DNA from: Ephemerocybe angulata
Lineage: Eukaryota; Basidiomycota; Agaricomycetes; Agaricales; Psathyrellaceae
Assembly: GCA_013368325.1 (NCBI GenBank)
Contig: JAACJK010000075.1
Coordinates: forward strand, 1-64,000
Reading direction: 5' to 3'
DNA length: 64,000 nucleotides
The notes below the pieces were generated by a model, which was given only the letters and a program-made list of their open reading frames with translations, made no database searches and was not told where the DNA came from. Below, piece after piece: positions 32,501 to 43,548 of the stretch; the stretch's first letter is position 1; the number at the start of each line of letters is the position of its first letter. The position numbers were made by a program, and so were the translations under genes.

Positions 32501-34751
32501 TGCTGAAGAAGTTGGGGATGGTGGTAGTGGTAATTGTAAGAGTCAGCGAGCTCAACGCCGCTCGCGATGAGCTCGACGTGTCCATCCCTGTCCCACAATA
32601 CACGTGACATTATTTGTGTGTACATGCTTAGATCAGAGGTTATTGACTTTTTCGCTTCGGGCTCGGGGGCAAGCGTCGAGTCATTTCTCAAATTCTCTCT
32701 CCCTTCTCTCCCTTCCCCTCAAACGTCAGAAAGCAGCGGTTCAGCTACTAACACTGTAGCCCTTATTTATATAGGTTGCGCGTCTTTTTTGGCTGCGAAC
32801 ACATCGGCAACCTGCAGGCTTGTCGAATACTATGTGTATCGACGGCTTGCCTCAAGGAACCACACCTTCGATCCAATTTCGGGCTCTTAGCTTAACCTCA
32901 CAACACCAAGCGCGCGGAGAAGTCTTTCAGATACGTAGCCCACCCACCCAGAACTTTTTGCCCAGGATGCATCATCATATAAGATCGACCACGCTCGGAT
33001 GCTATCATGTCGCTCGTAGTTTGAGAGCAAGTATACTCCCACAAACCTTTAGAGTTTGAAGGTGCACAAGGGGGTGGTATGAGCGCCTTATGTCCAGGTA
33101 CTGCTGAATGTTTCTCGTGTTACGGAACCCTTTTCCCAAGCCGTCCGGCCAGAGACTCGGCATAGAGACTTGTCACTGACCTCAGGGACCATCTTTGCAC
33201 TTGCAGAATAAGGGGACTAATTTGCGTCCCTCCATCGGTTTAAACAGGCCTCAACAACCCACTGTACGGCGTCTATTCGCCGTTGATATCTTTTTGAAAT
33301 GCCTTTCCTTCGAGAAAGGTATTTTCCGAGGCCTTCTTCACCGCCGAGGAGCTCCGCTGCAGCGTGTACCAAGCTTTACGTCGCGCACAACTTGTGGCTA
33401 GCCTCTAGCCCCAAGGCCTACCGATGGGAAGGGGCCGGGAGTAAACCCCGACGGGATCTTCTGCACCTGTATCAAGGGATGCAAGTTGTGACGGTCAAGA
33501 CGCATTGCGGGCATTCAAATCAAATCCACCCCGTCTCCAGCAAGGAGTGACTGCGTAAAGAAGGAAAATCAACGTTTTGGACGAGGTCCGCTCGATCGTC
33601 AAGCTATGGGTGCCCTCAGGCTTCTGCCCCCTCCCGGCCGTTGATATACCTTGTCCTTTACCATTCGCAAGTCAGACAAGTTGCGTGCGCCCGCAGTGTA
33701 CGAACGCTTATTGACCCACGTATGAAAGGCAGGGGGCGAAATGAAGTTTGGGCATCTTCGCGCATCCGAGTTAGAAGGGTCCCAGATGCGGGGGCTGGCT
33801 CTCTGACGTTTTTAAGTCAAAAGATTCCAACTCGGAGTTGAGGGAAGTACTCGGCGCGATAGTAAACCGAAAAGTGCCACCTTTCACGTTGTCGGGATAA
33901 AGGAGTCGCTTATTTTGAACGCCGTCATAAAACGGAATTCCAGAGCTCCTGGGCGGTACATACTCCAACGTCTATTCTGAATAAGATTTGAATCTCAGGA
34001 CGGGGAATGGGCTCTAGGGCGAAGGCGTTGGACATCATGTAAATATTATTGCGGGCGCTTGGAAGGATCTCGGCTCCTCAAATAAGTAACACCCTCTTGG
34101 CCAGAGGATGAAGGCTATAAGCGCTCAAATTCACATCCATATCCATATAATACCCAAAGTCTCCTTATTGCCCATTGACGATCGCCATAGCCAAATGCCC
34201 ATTTGAGGAGCTGTTGGCTTTTAGAAGTGACATTACCCAAATATCCGCTCCTCATTCGATTCACAGAAGGCCACCCACTTCTCCTATCGAATGATCCCAG
34301 TCCTCGGCCCTACAGCTTTGCTAGGGATCTTTTGGAATGAGGATACCGCGTGCCTTTCACTCCGGGGCTTGGCAGCTCCAGGCGGAAGATAGCATGCGGC
34401 ATGCCTGAGAGTAGGCGGCCATCAACTATATACATATTATGGAACCATCTCGTTCAATTCCCTTACGTGTATCGTTGAAGCTGTATTCTTCTATGAGCGG
34501 GGCTTTGAAGGTTGAAGATAGCTCGTACTCGTACGAGCGCCTAGCAGTTAATCCATCTGAATTTGCTGTTATTGTGAGAAGCCACATCCATTTGGGATTA
34601 GACGCTGGCAGGCAACTGCGACAGGTGTATCAACATCTGAACGCCGAATCTAAACTTAAGATAGACACATGACGGTGTGACTGAGGACTACTTTTAAGGA
34701 CCCGACGGTCGTCAGAACTCGGCACTTTCCCCCCCTTCCTTCGTGACCCAC
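32501..34751. other. Intergenic (2.25 kb), no supported gene
   Basis: Frames are short and lack splice-supported continuity. No repeats longer than about 20 bp, terminal repeats or known domains were seen. Confidence 0.4.
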
Positions 34752-36161
34752 ATGTCTGCCTATGCAACACCCCATCCTTTTCCTGTTGACGGTATCCCCC
34801 GAGAAGGGAAGAATTTTCCAGTATGCTACGTTACGTTAGCAAGGGGCTTCAAGCAGTGACGCTGCTCGGACACAGGACTTGACCGCTGTTCTTCAACAAC
34901 TGGACCCGCATACGTGCGCCATAGGAGAACATTCTGACCTATTCAGAGCGAAGCGGAGTGACAATGAGAAGCCGCAGGTACGATTATTATCTTTTGACTC
35001 GAACGCAGTGTCAGGCTGAAGAACCCGCCCAGCACGTCCTAGCTGTGAAGGTACTCCGTGCAGGTTCGAACGGGAACGCAACATTCAATGCGAACTTTCA
35101 AAAGGTACATAGATAAATGGAGACTGGGGTGGTGCATATCTTATCCGATGAGACAGAAGTTAGTCCTGCTCGGTGATACTCTGGGGAGATTGAAGCACGA
35201 CAACATCGCAAGATTATACGGCGTAACGTACGGATTCGGCAGGCTGCCTGGTGTGGTGATGGATTTCTACGACAATTCTGTCGTCTCGTATATGGCGAAG
35301 TTCCCTGTCGAGAACGACGATAAGCTCAAATGGGTAGGTATACAAGCTGAGCACATCTGACTTGACCTGGCTTAACCGTGCTTGCGACTACTTCCTTTTG
35401 TGTAGGTGAAACAGATCGCATCTGCACTCAAGTATCTCCACCGGCAAAGCCCTCCGATTGTGCATGGAGATATCCGAGGTGTCAGTCAACATTTCCCGTT
35501 CTGCCCATTCCCCATCCATCGGCGCATTTGACTAATTTCGGGTAATGGGACGCAGGCAAACATATTCATCGACTCGACCAGTAAGAAATGCCTGCTGGCT
35601 GACACGTCAATGGCGCTCGCCACCGACACTCCTGAGTTCACCTCGATGAAGAGCCCCGCAACCTGCCGATGGGCAGCTCCTGAGCTGATGGACTTTCGAC
35701 AGCCGCACGTAGAGGGGAGCCCAGATCCCGCGCCGTCTACACAGACCGATGTCTTCTCCTTCGCGATGACGGCCATCGAGGTAAGGAAGCCATGTTAGGC
35801 TCGGCCTCGAGACCTTTCACCTCCTGACCCCGATTTAGATATTTTCAGGCAGTCCCCCGTTCAAACAGAAGAAGAATGACAGCAGCGTCATCTTCCTCAT
35901 TTTGAACGGTGAACGTCCAGAGCTACCTGAATTCGTACAGGCCAGGCCGTATCTTTCCAAGGTCATCGAGGGGTGCTGGCGGAAGGAGCCCAAGAGCAGG
36001 ATGACCATGTCGAGCGTCTGTTGGAAGCTGGGTCTGGTAAGTTAACCTTCACTTCTCCCGTTTGGATGGGTTCTTACTTCCAGCGCCCGCAGACTTCTTA
36101 TCTTTCATATGCATTGGAACGGTGTGTTATCCATCTCTGGACAGCCTTGCCTCTGGACTGA
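34752..36161 (+). CDS. Small TKL-like protein kinase with altered DFG motif (possible pseudokinase)
   Basis: Eight exons (34752-34820, 34876-34977, 35015-35104, 35157-35333, 35406-35480, 35556-35780, 35839-36036, 36084-36161), all phase 0, give 337 residues. Kinase landmarks are LAVKVLR (the VAIK lysine), a catalytic loop IVHGDIRGANIFID (HGD and downstream Asn, as in many mushroom TKL kinases), CRWAAPELMD (APE), TDVFSFAMTAIE (subdomain IX Asp) and the closing EGCWRKEPKSRMTM. The DFG motif reads DTS (CLLADTSMAL), so Asp is kept but Phe-Gly is lost, and the glycine loop (IGEHSDLFRA) is poor in Gly. Weak or absent activity is an inference. Exons 3 and 4 (90 and 177 nt) match in length those of the kinase gene at 37508-39063, so the two are paralogues. 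No membrane segment was seen. Confidence 0.8.
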
Positions 36162-37507
36162 TCCCATGACCCCAGCGTCGGCTTGTTTTGACGACACCTG
36201 GATCGCAGTAGCCCCAAGTCAGTCAGGCACCGACATATATGTTGCCCACTTTGAGGCCCACAACCCGAGGGGCTCTGGCAGCTCCTCGGATGAACTGGGT
36301 TGCCTGCGTCTTTGAGACGCTTTATGCATCATCAAGTGGCTTTCACTCTACTGGACTAACTTAACAGCGGGCGCTTAGGCGTGCCGATTATGCCCATCTT
36401 GTACGTTCGTTGGTTTCGTGATTCGTCTCGCTATTTTGCCAATATTGGTGTTGGATGCAGCTATATGTGACGGGAAAAGAAGGCATTTCATCTGGAAAAC
36501 GTGCCGTGATTTGGCCGTAAAATGGCACGATGCGCACACGATGTATAGCCTCAAAGCTCCGCAATGCACTTCTCAGGTGAGACCATTCTATTGAGTGATT
36601 AGGGTTCTCGCCAGTAACATTAGATGGCACTCTGCGGCGCTCGATACTATTCATCACACGACAGGATGGTGTGAAGAGGTGACGGCAGGACGTTCGAATA
36701 AGCGCCCAGATGCTAAGAGCTTGGGGGGCCCAGCGATATGGTGGATCGTGAAGAGAACAGGGAGTGGAGCACGAGGATTTAATGCGCTGTCACAGCTCAA
36801 TAGAGTTGGATGAACTACCGCAGTACTTCTGGGGAAGCTTGGGTCCAAGCAACCTAATCCAAGCAATGTTTGGCACATGTGTGATGAATTAGCCATGTCT
36901 TTATGCCTCGCTAACATTCCCAACATGGTTAGGACGTGAACATGGGACCAGATCTAATCGATAGAAATCAGGGCTTTGAAAAACTTATCAGGGGCTCACA
37001 GCTACACGACAGTGAAGTTCAACGCGTTTAGGCGCCGGTTGCTTTGCATTTTCGCACGCCCGTGATCAGTGGGGAACATAGGAAAGAAGACTTACTTTTA
37101 GTGTCCAATTCATCTGAGTACTCTACTGAATAGCTCGAATGAAGTCATTGCTTCTCTAAAGTAATCTATAAGAGATGCGCGTGACGCCGTGCCATCCGGA
37201 AATTGCAGGCAAGACTCCACCCGTCTAAGCGCTTGTCGCATCAGCCAGTGTCAAATTGACTATTTCTGAGAGACGGATTTGAGATGTATCCGTTGGTTAG
37301 AGAAGGTATGTACAAAACTGGCGACGGCTTTCTAGTCTAGGGAGAAGCTGGCTCGGCACTTGAAGAAAACGCGGCGACCCATAGAAAGTCCTTCCGACTC
37401 CTCGAGGTGATGGAAGTGAATCGCAATATTTATATAAAGCCCCCTCAGATGGCAGCTCATGATTATCCAAATTATTTCCATCGCTTACCATTGCTGATAC
37501 GCTCGGA
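36162..37507. other. Intergenic between the two kinase genes
   Basis: No supported gene and no similarity to the flanking kinase exons that I can see. Confidence 0.4.
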
Positions 37508-39063
37508 ATGTCTGCCTTTACCTTTACTGAAACTGAAACGACGGAATCCATCCTCCAAGCCATTACTACCGTTATACCTAACGTGACCAACATCCCAGAC
37601 CTCGAACTAGAAGTATGTCATTTGTTGGGCAGATGTATGCGAGCAGAATCTAATAGACTCCGCTTACAGGTCCTCCCGGTCAAGGATTTCACTTTGATCC
37701 CTGAGGTTGTAGGCATCTCTCCTATAACCAAACGACAACACTACTCGGCGTATGCGACTGGTTCATATGCCGACGTTTTCAGGGCAGTGAGCAAAGCCGA
37801 GGGTACAAATGGGGTGGGTCTTGGCTCGATGAAAAATTCCTTGTACCTATGAACGACTAACGTATGACCGTCTGTACTCTTTTGTAGGAAGTGGTGGTCT
37901 TCAAGGTGTTTCGAGATGCCCATCTTGGATCTGAGGATGAGAAGGTCAGAGAGGAGGCGAAGCGGGTCTTCGTTAAGGTAAATTTGTCCCCGAGACTCCG
38001 GTTCGAGGGTTCGCTAACCTGAAATGATAGCGGCTTCGCCGTGAGTGTGCCGTTTGGGGGATGTTAAGGCATCGTAACATTTCTCGCCTCTGGGGGGTGG
38101 TCATCCATCCCGAGCTATCTTCAGCGGGTTTGGTTTCGTCTTTCAGACTGCATGGTGCCTTGGGTGATTTCATCGAGAAAAAAATTCCTTATGACTGTAT
38201 CACTATGGTACGTCTTCTTAAATCTGCGATGTGATATAAGCTCTGATCACACACCGTCTGCTCTTGCTTGGACAGGCCCAGGGCATTGCATGTGCTCTGG
38301 AGTATATACACGCAATCACTCCTGACCCAGTCGTTCATGGGGATCTAACGCCAGTAGGTGTTCAATACCGGTCGGAAGGAGCTTGCCCAAGACACTGACG
38401 GCGGGGACGCAGGCAAATATTCTTGTCGATTATGACGAGACCACGAAGGAGTTCTTCCCCTTACTTACCGACTTTGGTAAATCAAGGGTGATGGACAAGC
38501 ACGGGTATACTACGACCGTGAGCAAGATGACGCCGCTGTGAGTTTCATACGACGTTCACTTCGTTTGGATCTGCATCTCACTCCCTGTGAAGGTATCGTG
38601 CCCCTGAGATATTCACTGATTTAGAGGACAACCCCGAGGCCACCAACCACCGTTTGGTGCCGGGTTCTGATGTCTACTCGTTGGGTATGCTCCTGTATAA
38701 GGTGCGCTAGGCTCTAGCGAGTCGTACCCACTTCCTTAGTCTATAGCCATAGCTCATAAGCTCTTACAGCTCATCACTGGACATGATCCCTTCTATAAAG
38801 AACGCTTCGCATTCCATATAGCGTTGGGTATTGCTATCGCAGAGGAGGGGCTGCGAATGACGAAGAATAAGTACCCCGTACCAAGCCGATACGAGTGGTG
38901 CTGGAAGATCATGGATGGGTGCTGGGAGTATAAGGCCGAGGATAGGCTTACCAGCAAGGAAGCTCACAGATACCTTCGCAAAGGCCCGGGAGCCGACGGG
39001 ACCACCACCCCTGTCTCCATCTCCTTCGTCGCCGCCGATGCGGCGACTGCCCCGAGCCCGTAA
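37508..39063 (+). CDS. Small TKL-like serine/threonine kinase
   Basis: Eight exons (37508-37612, 37670-37813, 37888-37977, 38031-38207, 38276-38353, 38413-38537, 38593-38701, 38770-39063) sum to 1122 nt (373 residues). All core motifs are present: VVVFKVFRD (VAIK lysine), RLRRECAVWGMLRHRNISRL (C-helix Glu followed by LRHxNI), PVVHGDLTPANILVDY (catalytic loop), LLTDFGKSRV (DFG), YRAPEIF (APE), GSDVYSLGMLLYKLITG and MDGCWEYKAEDRLTSKEA (subdomain XI Arg). It should therefore be an active kinase, unlike its upstream paralogue. The N-terminal 60 residues (SAFTFTETETTESILQAITT) have no known domain, and the C-terminus is Ala/Thr/Pro-rich. The intron inside the catalytic loop, just before the Ala-Asn codons, is at the same place in both paralogues. 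Confidence 0.88.
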
Positions 39064-39502
39064 GCCTTTCTTGTGACACCCCTATGTGGCGCTCTGCACA
39101 TGGTGATGTGAGTAGTAGTAGACCAAGGATATCACCTGTTTGTCCCTCGTATGTTCAGAGTGCGCGGAATCCATCTCAAGTCGAGCTCTGATCCAATCAA
39201 ACGGCGTTTCAAGTGGGTTCGTTCGCACAAGACGTCGAGCTGGGTGATGGCTGTTGGGGATGCCGGTTGAGGGTGTGCCCAGGAGCGAAGTGAGGGGATA
39301 CGAGGGATGTATTTCGAAAGTATCTACCAGGGCGCTACTCATGGTTCTACTTAGACGCTCTGCTCTACGTTTTGCCGAGCACGGGCCGCGGATCGACTCA
39401 GGAGCGCGTGGCGGTGCGGCCAGGGATCAACGGCGTGGACCGCTCCGAGGCAAAGCCTGCCCTCTGGCAGTGTACAACGTGCATCGATCAGGTCTCTAAT
39501 CA

Positions 39503-41134
39503 TCAGATTCTACGAGTATATGCCGGGATTGTCCTTGAGATAACGAGCTGCGACGCCCAGCGTCCATCATCTTTCGAGTGTGAGCAGTGGAGAGAGAGCT
39601 CTTTCAACTTCCATCTCGCGTAGTAACGGCCCTCCATGTCCCGGAGGAACGACGCCTTTGGGGAAGAACATCTCAGCATTTTTAAAAAATGTTTGACTAT
39701 CATATACGCACCTCGTTCGAGCTGCCCGCTTTATCAATCCAGCGGTAAGTCAATTGAAGGGTCTCCAAGTCAGGGAGGATGGTGGCGATCGTCTCGAGGA
39801 ACAGGCGGGAGAGGACATGGACCTCTAAAACGACCTTTTTAGGGGGTACATTTCCCTTTTGGGTAAAAGGGCGGACAATGAAAAGCAGATCCTCGGTAGA
39901 TGTCAGGACGCCGGTGATCTTCAGGCACCCGAGGTTGTTGATTACAGCCCCTATGTATCTTGTGGCTTGTAAGACGCGACCCTCGCCCCCAGCAGTATTT
40001 AGTCCGAGCTCTAAGGTCTCCAGGTTGTCGAATCGAATGCCGGCAAATAATTGGGGGAGCCATGCGTCAGGGTCGGGCCATGCTGTTAGGGAAGCCTTCC
40101 AGAGGCCATCGGCCCGCTTACAGCAGTGTGTAGGTATAAAAGAGAGCTTGGTGATAATTCCTGCATGCACCCGCAGGAATGAGTTCATACCCTTGGGATC
40201 GTCAAGGTGGAGGGGATCAAATGGGAGGTGGAGAGATAGACTCCTGAGGTGTGGAAATAGTCGGAGTTCGTTGTACAAAGTACACAGTCGGAAGTGTTCT
40301 ATGCTTGAAATAGAAAGCTCGACCAAAGTAGATGAGGTACCGTTAATAAAGCTCGCCAAACTCTTCTGCTGCTGGGAAGCTTCGTCCACTCCATCTGGAT
40401 TGATCATGTTGGGTCCAATAGTCAAGCGGAGGACTTGCATGAGGGGAAGAAGGGAAGCGTTTTCCACCAGCCGCGACATCGCATCCAGTCCGGTCTCCAA
40501 TGACAGGGTCGTCAGTCGTTGTCCCAGCGACGGCCATAGAGCGGTCAGGAACGGGAAGCAGAAGGGGGCTTCGGGAGCGCAAGGTCGTTCCCACTCGACG
40601 TGTAGGATTCGGACATTAGGAAAGGTCGATATGCCCGTTAATAGACGATCAGCTAGGTTCAGGTCCTCGGGAATTGAACATTCTGCCGTCTGGGTCCTTG
40701 CCTGAATGTCAGTAACCTCGGTCTGTCTCAATGTTACAGATCGACGGGCTCACCGGAACGAAGCTGGCCAACCTCGATGATTTGCTTTCTTGAGAGACTT
40801 TTTCTGACTTCGACCGGATCGAAGACACGCGGACCTAACGGCTCTGGGATATAGAGAGATGCTGTTGACTAGAGGCATCACAAGGGACTGCTTTCTGGGG
40901 AACAATGTGAGCGCAAATGGACGAACAACTACGGGTAACGCACTCGATTCGATCAAGGTGTGCATTGATTGCAGCTGGGCGGTCGTCATCGAGAACGAGA
41001 TGTCGGTACTTCCGCTCCGCTTCTACTTGGTAGAAAAGACGACAGACTCTCCCCAGAGTTGAGAAGTGGTCATCAGGGATAAACTCCGCGATGCGGAGCC
41101 ATATCTCGGTCGGCAGCTCTGGCGAGGTCGACAT
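39503..41134 (-). CDS. F-box / leucine-rich protein
   Basis: The minus-strand start MSTSPELPTEIWLRIAEFIP DDHFSTLGRVC is a clear F-box. It is followed, after an intron with donor near 40943, by a short exon and a long exon (about 40722-39712) with leucine-rich stretches (LTTLSLETGLDAMSRLV; LPLMQVLRLTIGPNMI; HLRSLSLHLPF; LETLELGLNTAG; LPDLETLQLTYRW). The last exon (39655-39503, ASFLRDMEGRYYARWKLKEL) joins in phase 0 across a 56-nt intron. The junction between the second and third exons (40700-40800) could not be resolved in phase. It is presumably a substrate receptor of an SCF ubiquitin ligase with unknown target. The 5' end lies 152 bp from the left end of the retrotransposon, so its promoter is probably disrupted or replaced. 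Confidence 0.75.
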
Positions 41135-41272
41135 GCAGATGCTGTGTGGGTGATGGGGCTGAGAAGTAGGATGCTTGGGGTGTATTATATGTGATATAAA
41201 TGGGGTCGAGTGAGAGATTCCGTCCGCCGAGCACCAAGGCCAACCCTCTCGACCGCGGCCGTCGGCGCTCCT

Positions 41273-41286
41273 AATTTCAGTGGCCC
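41273..41286. repeat. Target-site duplication, left copy
   Basis: AATTTCAGTGGCCC occurs directly before the element and again directly after its A tail (49032-49045), with no mismatch. The exact 3' boundary is ambiguous by a base or two because the repeat starts with AA. Confidence 0.92.
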
Positions 41287-41792
41287 GGGAGGACGCCTTG
41301 ATCCACTACCACGATCATCTCGTAGTTTCCCACGTTCTGTGGGGGCAAGGCCAGGGCAGATCCACGACGGCGACTGAGGAACGCGATGGAAAACGCGACC
41401 TCCACGACCGTCGTGCCTGTGGCATGACTGCCAGTCCCCTTCCCCACGCCGAGACAACCTCTCCAACCGGGATACCACCAGTAGGCGCCGAAGGCATGCG
41501 AGCGAAGTAGCTACGCCCCTCCCCTACCACTACCACCTTCGATAGAGAAGCTGAGCACACGGTTACACCTACATAGCGCAATGGATTATACCCTTTCTGC
41601 GTACACCCTTCTCACCCAGTGTCCCGCACACCGTGCCCTGCCCGTCCGACTGCCCCGAGGACTCAGGTCCCATGTGTAGACCCTAACCCTGGACCGGAAA
41701 ATAAGGTTTAACCAATCGGAGGCCAGATCAAAACTGCAAAGCCACAGTTTAAGCCACCTCTGCACCGGACGGACACAACGTGCATAACCAAA

Positions 41793-43140
41793 ATGCCCGA
41801 CCAACCCTCTACTCCTCCCAACGCGGACGACAGCCTAGCCCTCCACCAGGCCGAGAGCTCCTCCGCCCAGAAGCGACGCGGTTTGTCACCCCCTCCCAAC
41901 AACCGTAACGCCGCTCCAGTCCCCCCAAAAACGCCGCAAAGGCACAAGGCGTGAGCAACCGCATGTAGTCGCCCACAACATACGCTAACTTACGGCACCT
42001 AGTTCTTCGCACAACAGGTACCAGAGTCTGGCCCCGATGGACGAGGATTTTGAAGGAAGGGAAGAGGGTAATGTCCAGAAGCAGCTGGAGGATGCCCAGC
42101 AGGACGAGGATAGCGACGTCGACGAAGATCTCGATGTTGCTCCCACCAAGGGCATCGCCCCCCTCCTAGTCAACCCCATCCCTGCGTCTGGTGTCCTCCC
42201 CATGCTCGTCATCCTCCCCCACATCCTCACCGAGCTCTGGTCTGTGGCGAGCAAGGACTTCCTGAAGAAGGCCACCACTGCCAGCTACGCATTCCTCGTC
42301 TGGCTGGCATCCGACACGAAGGGCTCGAACATCGAGAGGAAGACGGAGGTCGTACTCGACATCTTCGCCCGCGCCATGGGCGTCCCGGAAGTCCTGCTCC
42401 GCGTCGTCACATATGCCCTGAAGGTCCCAAAACGGGGTGCTCCCGACCTCAAGTCCATCACCTTCTGGTTCGCGATCGACCTCGACGCCGAGGAATACGC
42501 CAGCGTCGCCTCCCGCAACATCTGGTCCACCGAAGCGGGTACAGTCTTTACCCTTCCCCTGCCACTTGCGCCCACCACCTTCGTCGCCCTCCTGACCGGG
42601 GAAGACTTCAAGCCGCCCCTGGGGGAGAAGACGACTGCCAGGCTAGGGAAGGAGATCCGGGAGGACCTGAAGAAGAACGACCAAGTGAGACGTGCGATCG
42701 AGGAGTGCCACACGCTCGGCAACACGGTCGCACCCCACATCACCAACGTCGAAACCCTCATCAACAACATCCTCAACACCGTCAGGGTGGTTGGCCGTGC
42801 ACGTCGCACCGCCCCGGGTGAACCTCCCTCGCGCGTTGGCCAGTACGGCCTCCATATTAACTCCCCCACCAACAACCCCGAGCTCTACCTCAAGTGGCTC
42901 GCAGCCGTGCGCCGCGCCGTCATCACCACCGTGAACTACGGTACTGCGTATGCGAACTACGCCGGGCACTGCACCGTGTGCCACGGCATGGACCACACTG
43001 AGCCGTACTGTGAGTGCCCGGCCCTTCCTGCGTGGCACAAGCAGGTCGATTTGGTCGGCGCTAACGCCGCTCGCGGATCCCGAGGTCGAGGCGACCGTAG
43101 GTTTGGAGGAAGGGGTGGCCGTGGTCGGGCTCCTCGTTAA
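41793..43140 (+). CDS. Retrotransposon ORF1 (gag-like, CCHC zinc knuckle)
   Basis: The main frame (from the ATG at 42037, 367 residues) encodes an acidic N-terminus, a helical middle and a C-terminal zinc knuckle CTVCHGMDHTEPYC (CX2CX4HX4C) followed by an Arg/Gly-rich tail (GSRGRGDRRFGGRGGRGR), both typical nucleic-acid-binding features of LINE ORF1 proteins. Upstream, an ATG at 41793 opens a 52-codon frame (MPDQPSTPPNADDSLALHQA) that ends at a GTGAGC. A 52-nt segment (41951-42002) with a donor, the branch-like GCTAAC and a CTAG acceptor would join it exactly in frame to the main ORF. Whether this intron is spliced in the transposing RNA is unknown. The shorter start at 42037 works without it. 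Confidence 0.85.
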
Positions 43141-43548
43141 TCTCTACATGTCGTACCCAGCTGTGTACCTTCTGTTAATATACTGCATTCCTCCTCCATC
43201 GTCCCTGCGTGATCCTGAGCATCCACTGACCGTCTCTCCCTCTTCAGAACTTGGTGACTATGTCGCCAGTGCTCGCGTACATTCATCTAAGGGATTGACA
43301 TTATTATCCATGGTAAAGTCCACGACCGTGGACTGCACCCGCATAGGTATGCGAAAGCGAGCTTGCTGCATGTCGAGTCCTCAGAGGTAGGGGATGTCGC
43401 ACCGGTGGGTACTCTGGCTTTACGGCCAGAGTGCCCTTAGATTTTTGCCCTGTACTATCGGGAGGGGCGGGAAAAGCCAAAAGCCCAAACTGAAGATCGA
43501 CTGTACGGGACGGTGGCCGAGACACTCCCCCTACATCAGACACTTAAC

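Noticed and set aside
32501..34751. Search for a degenerate LTR element in the 2.25-kb gene-free stretch
   Set aside because: No paired terminal repeats, primer-binding-like site or protease/RT/integrase motifs were seen.
39779..40705. 308-codon plus-strand ORF opposite the F-box/leucine-rich gene
   Set aside because: It is a shadow frame; the minus strand encodes regular leucine-rich stretches and an F-box.
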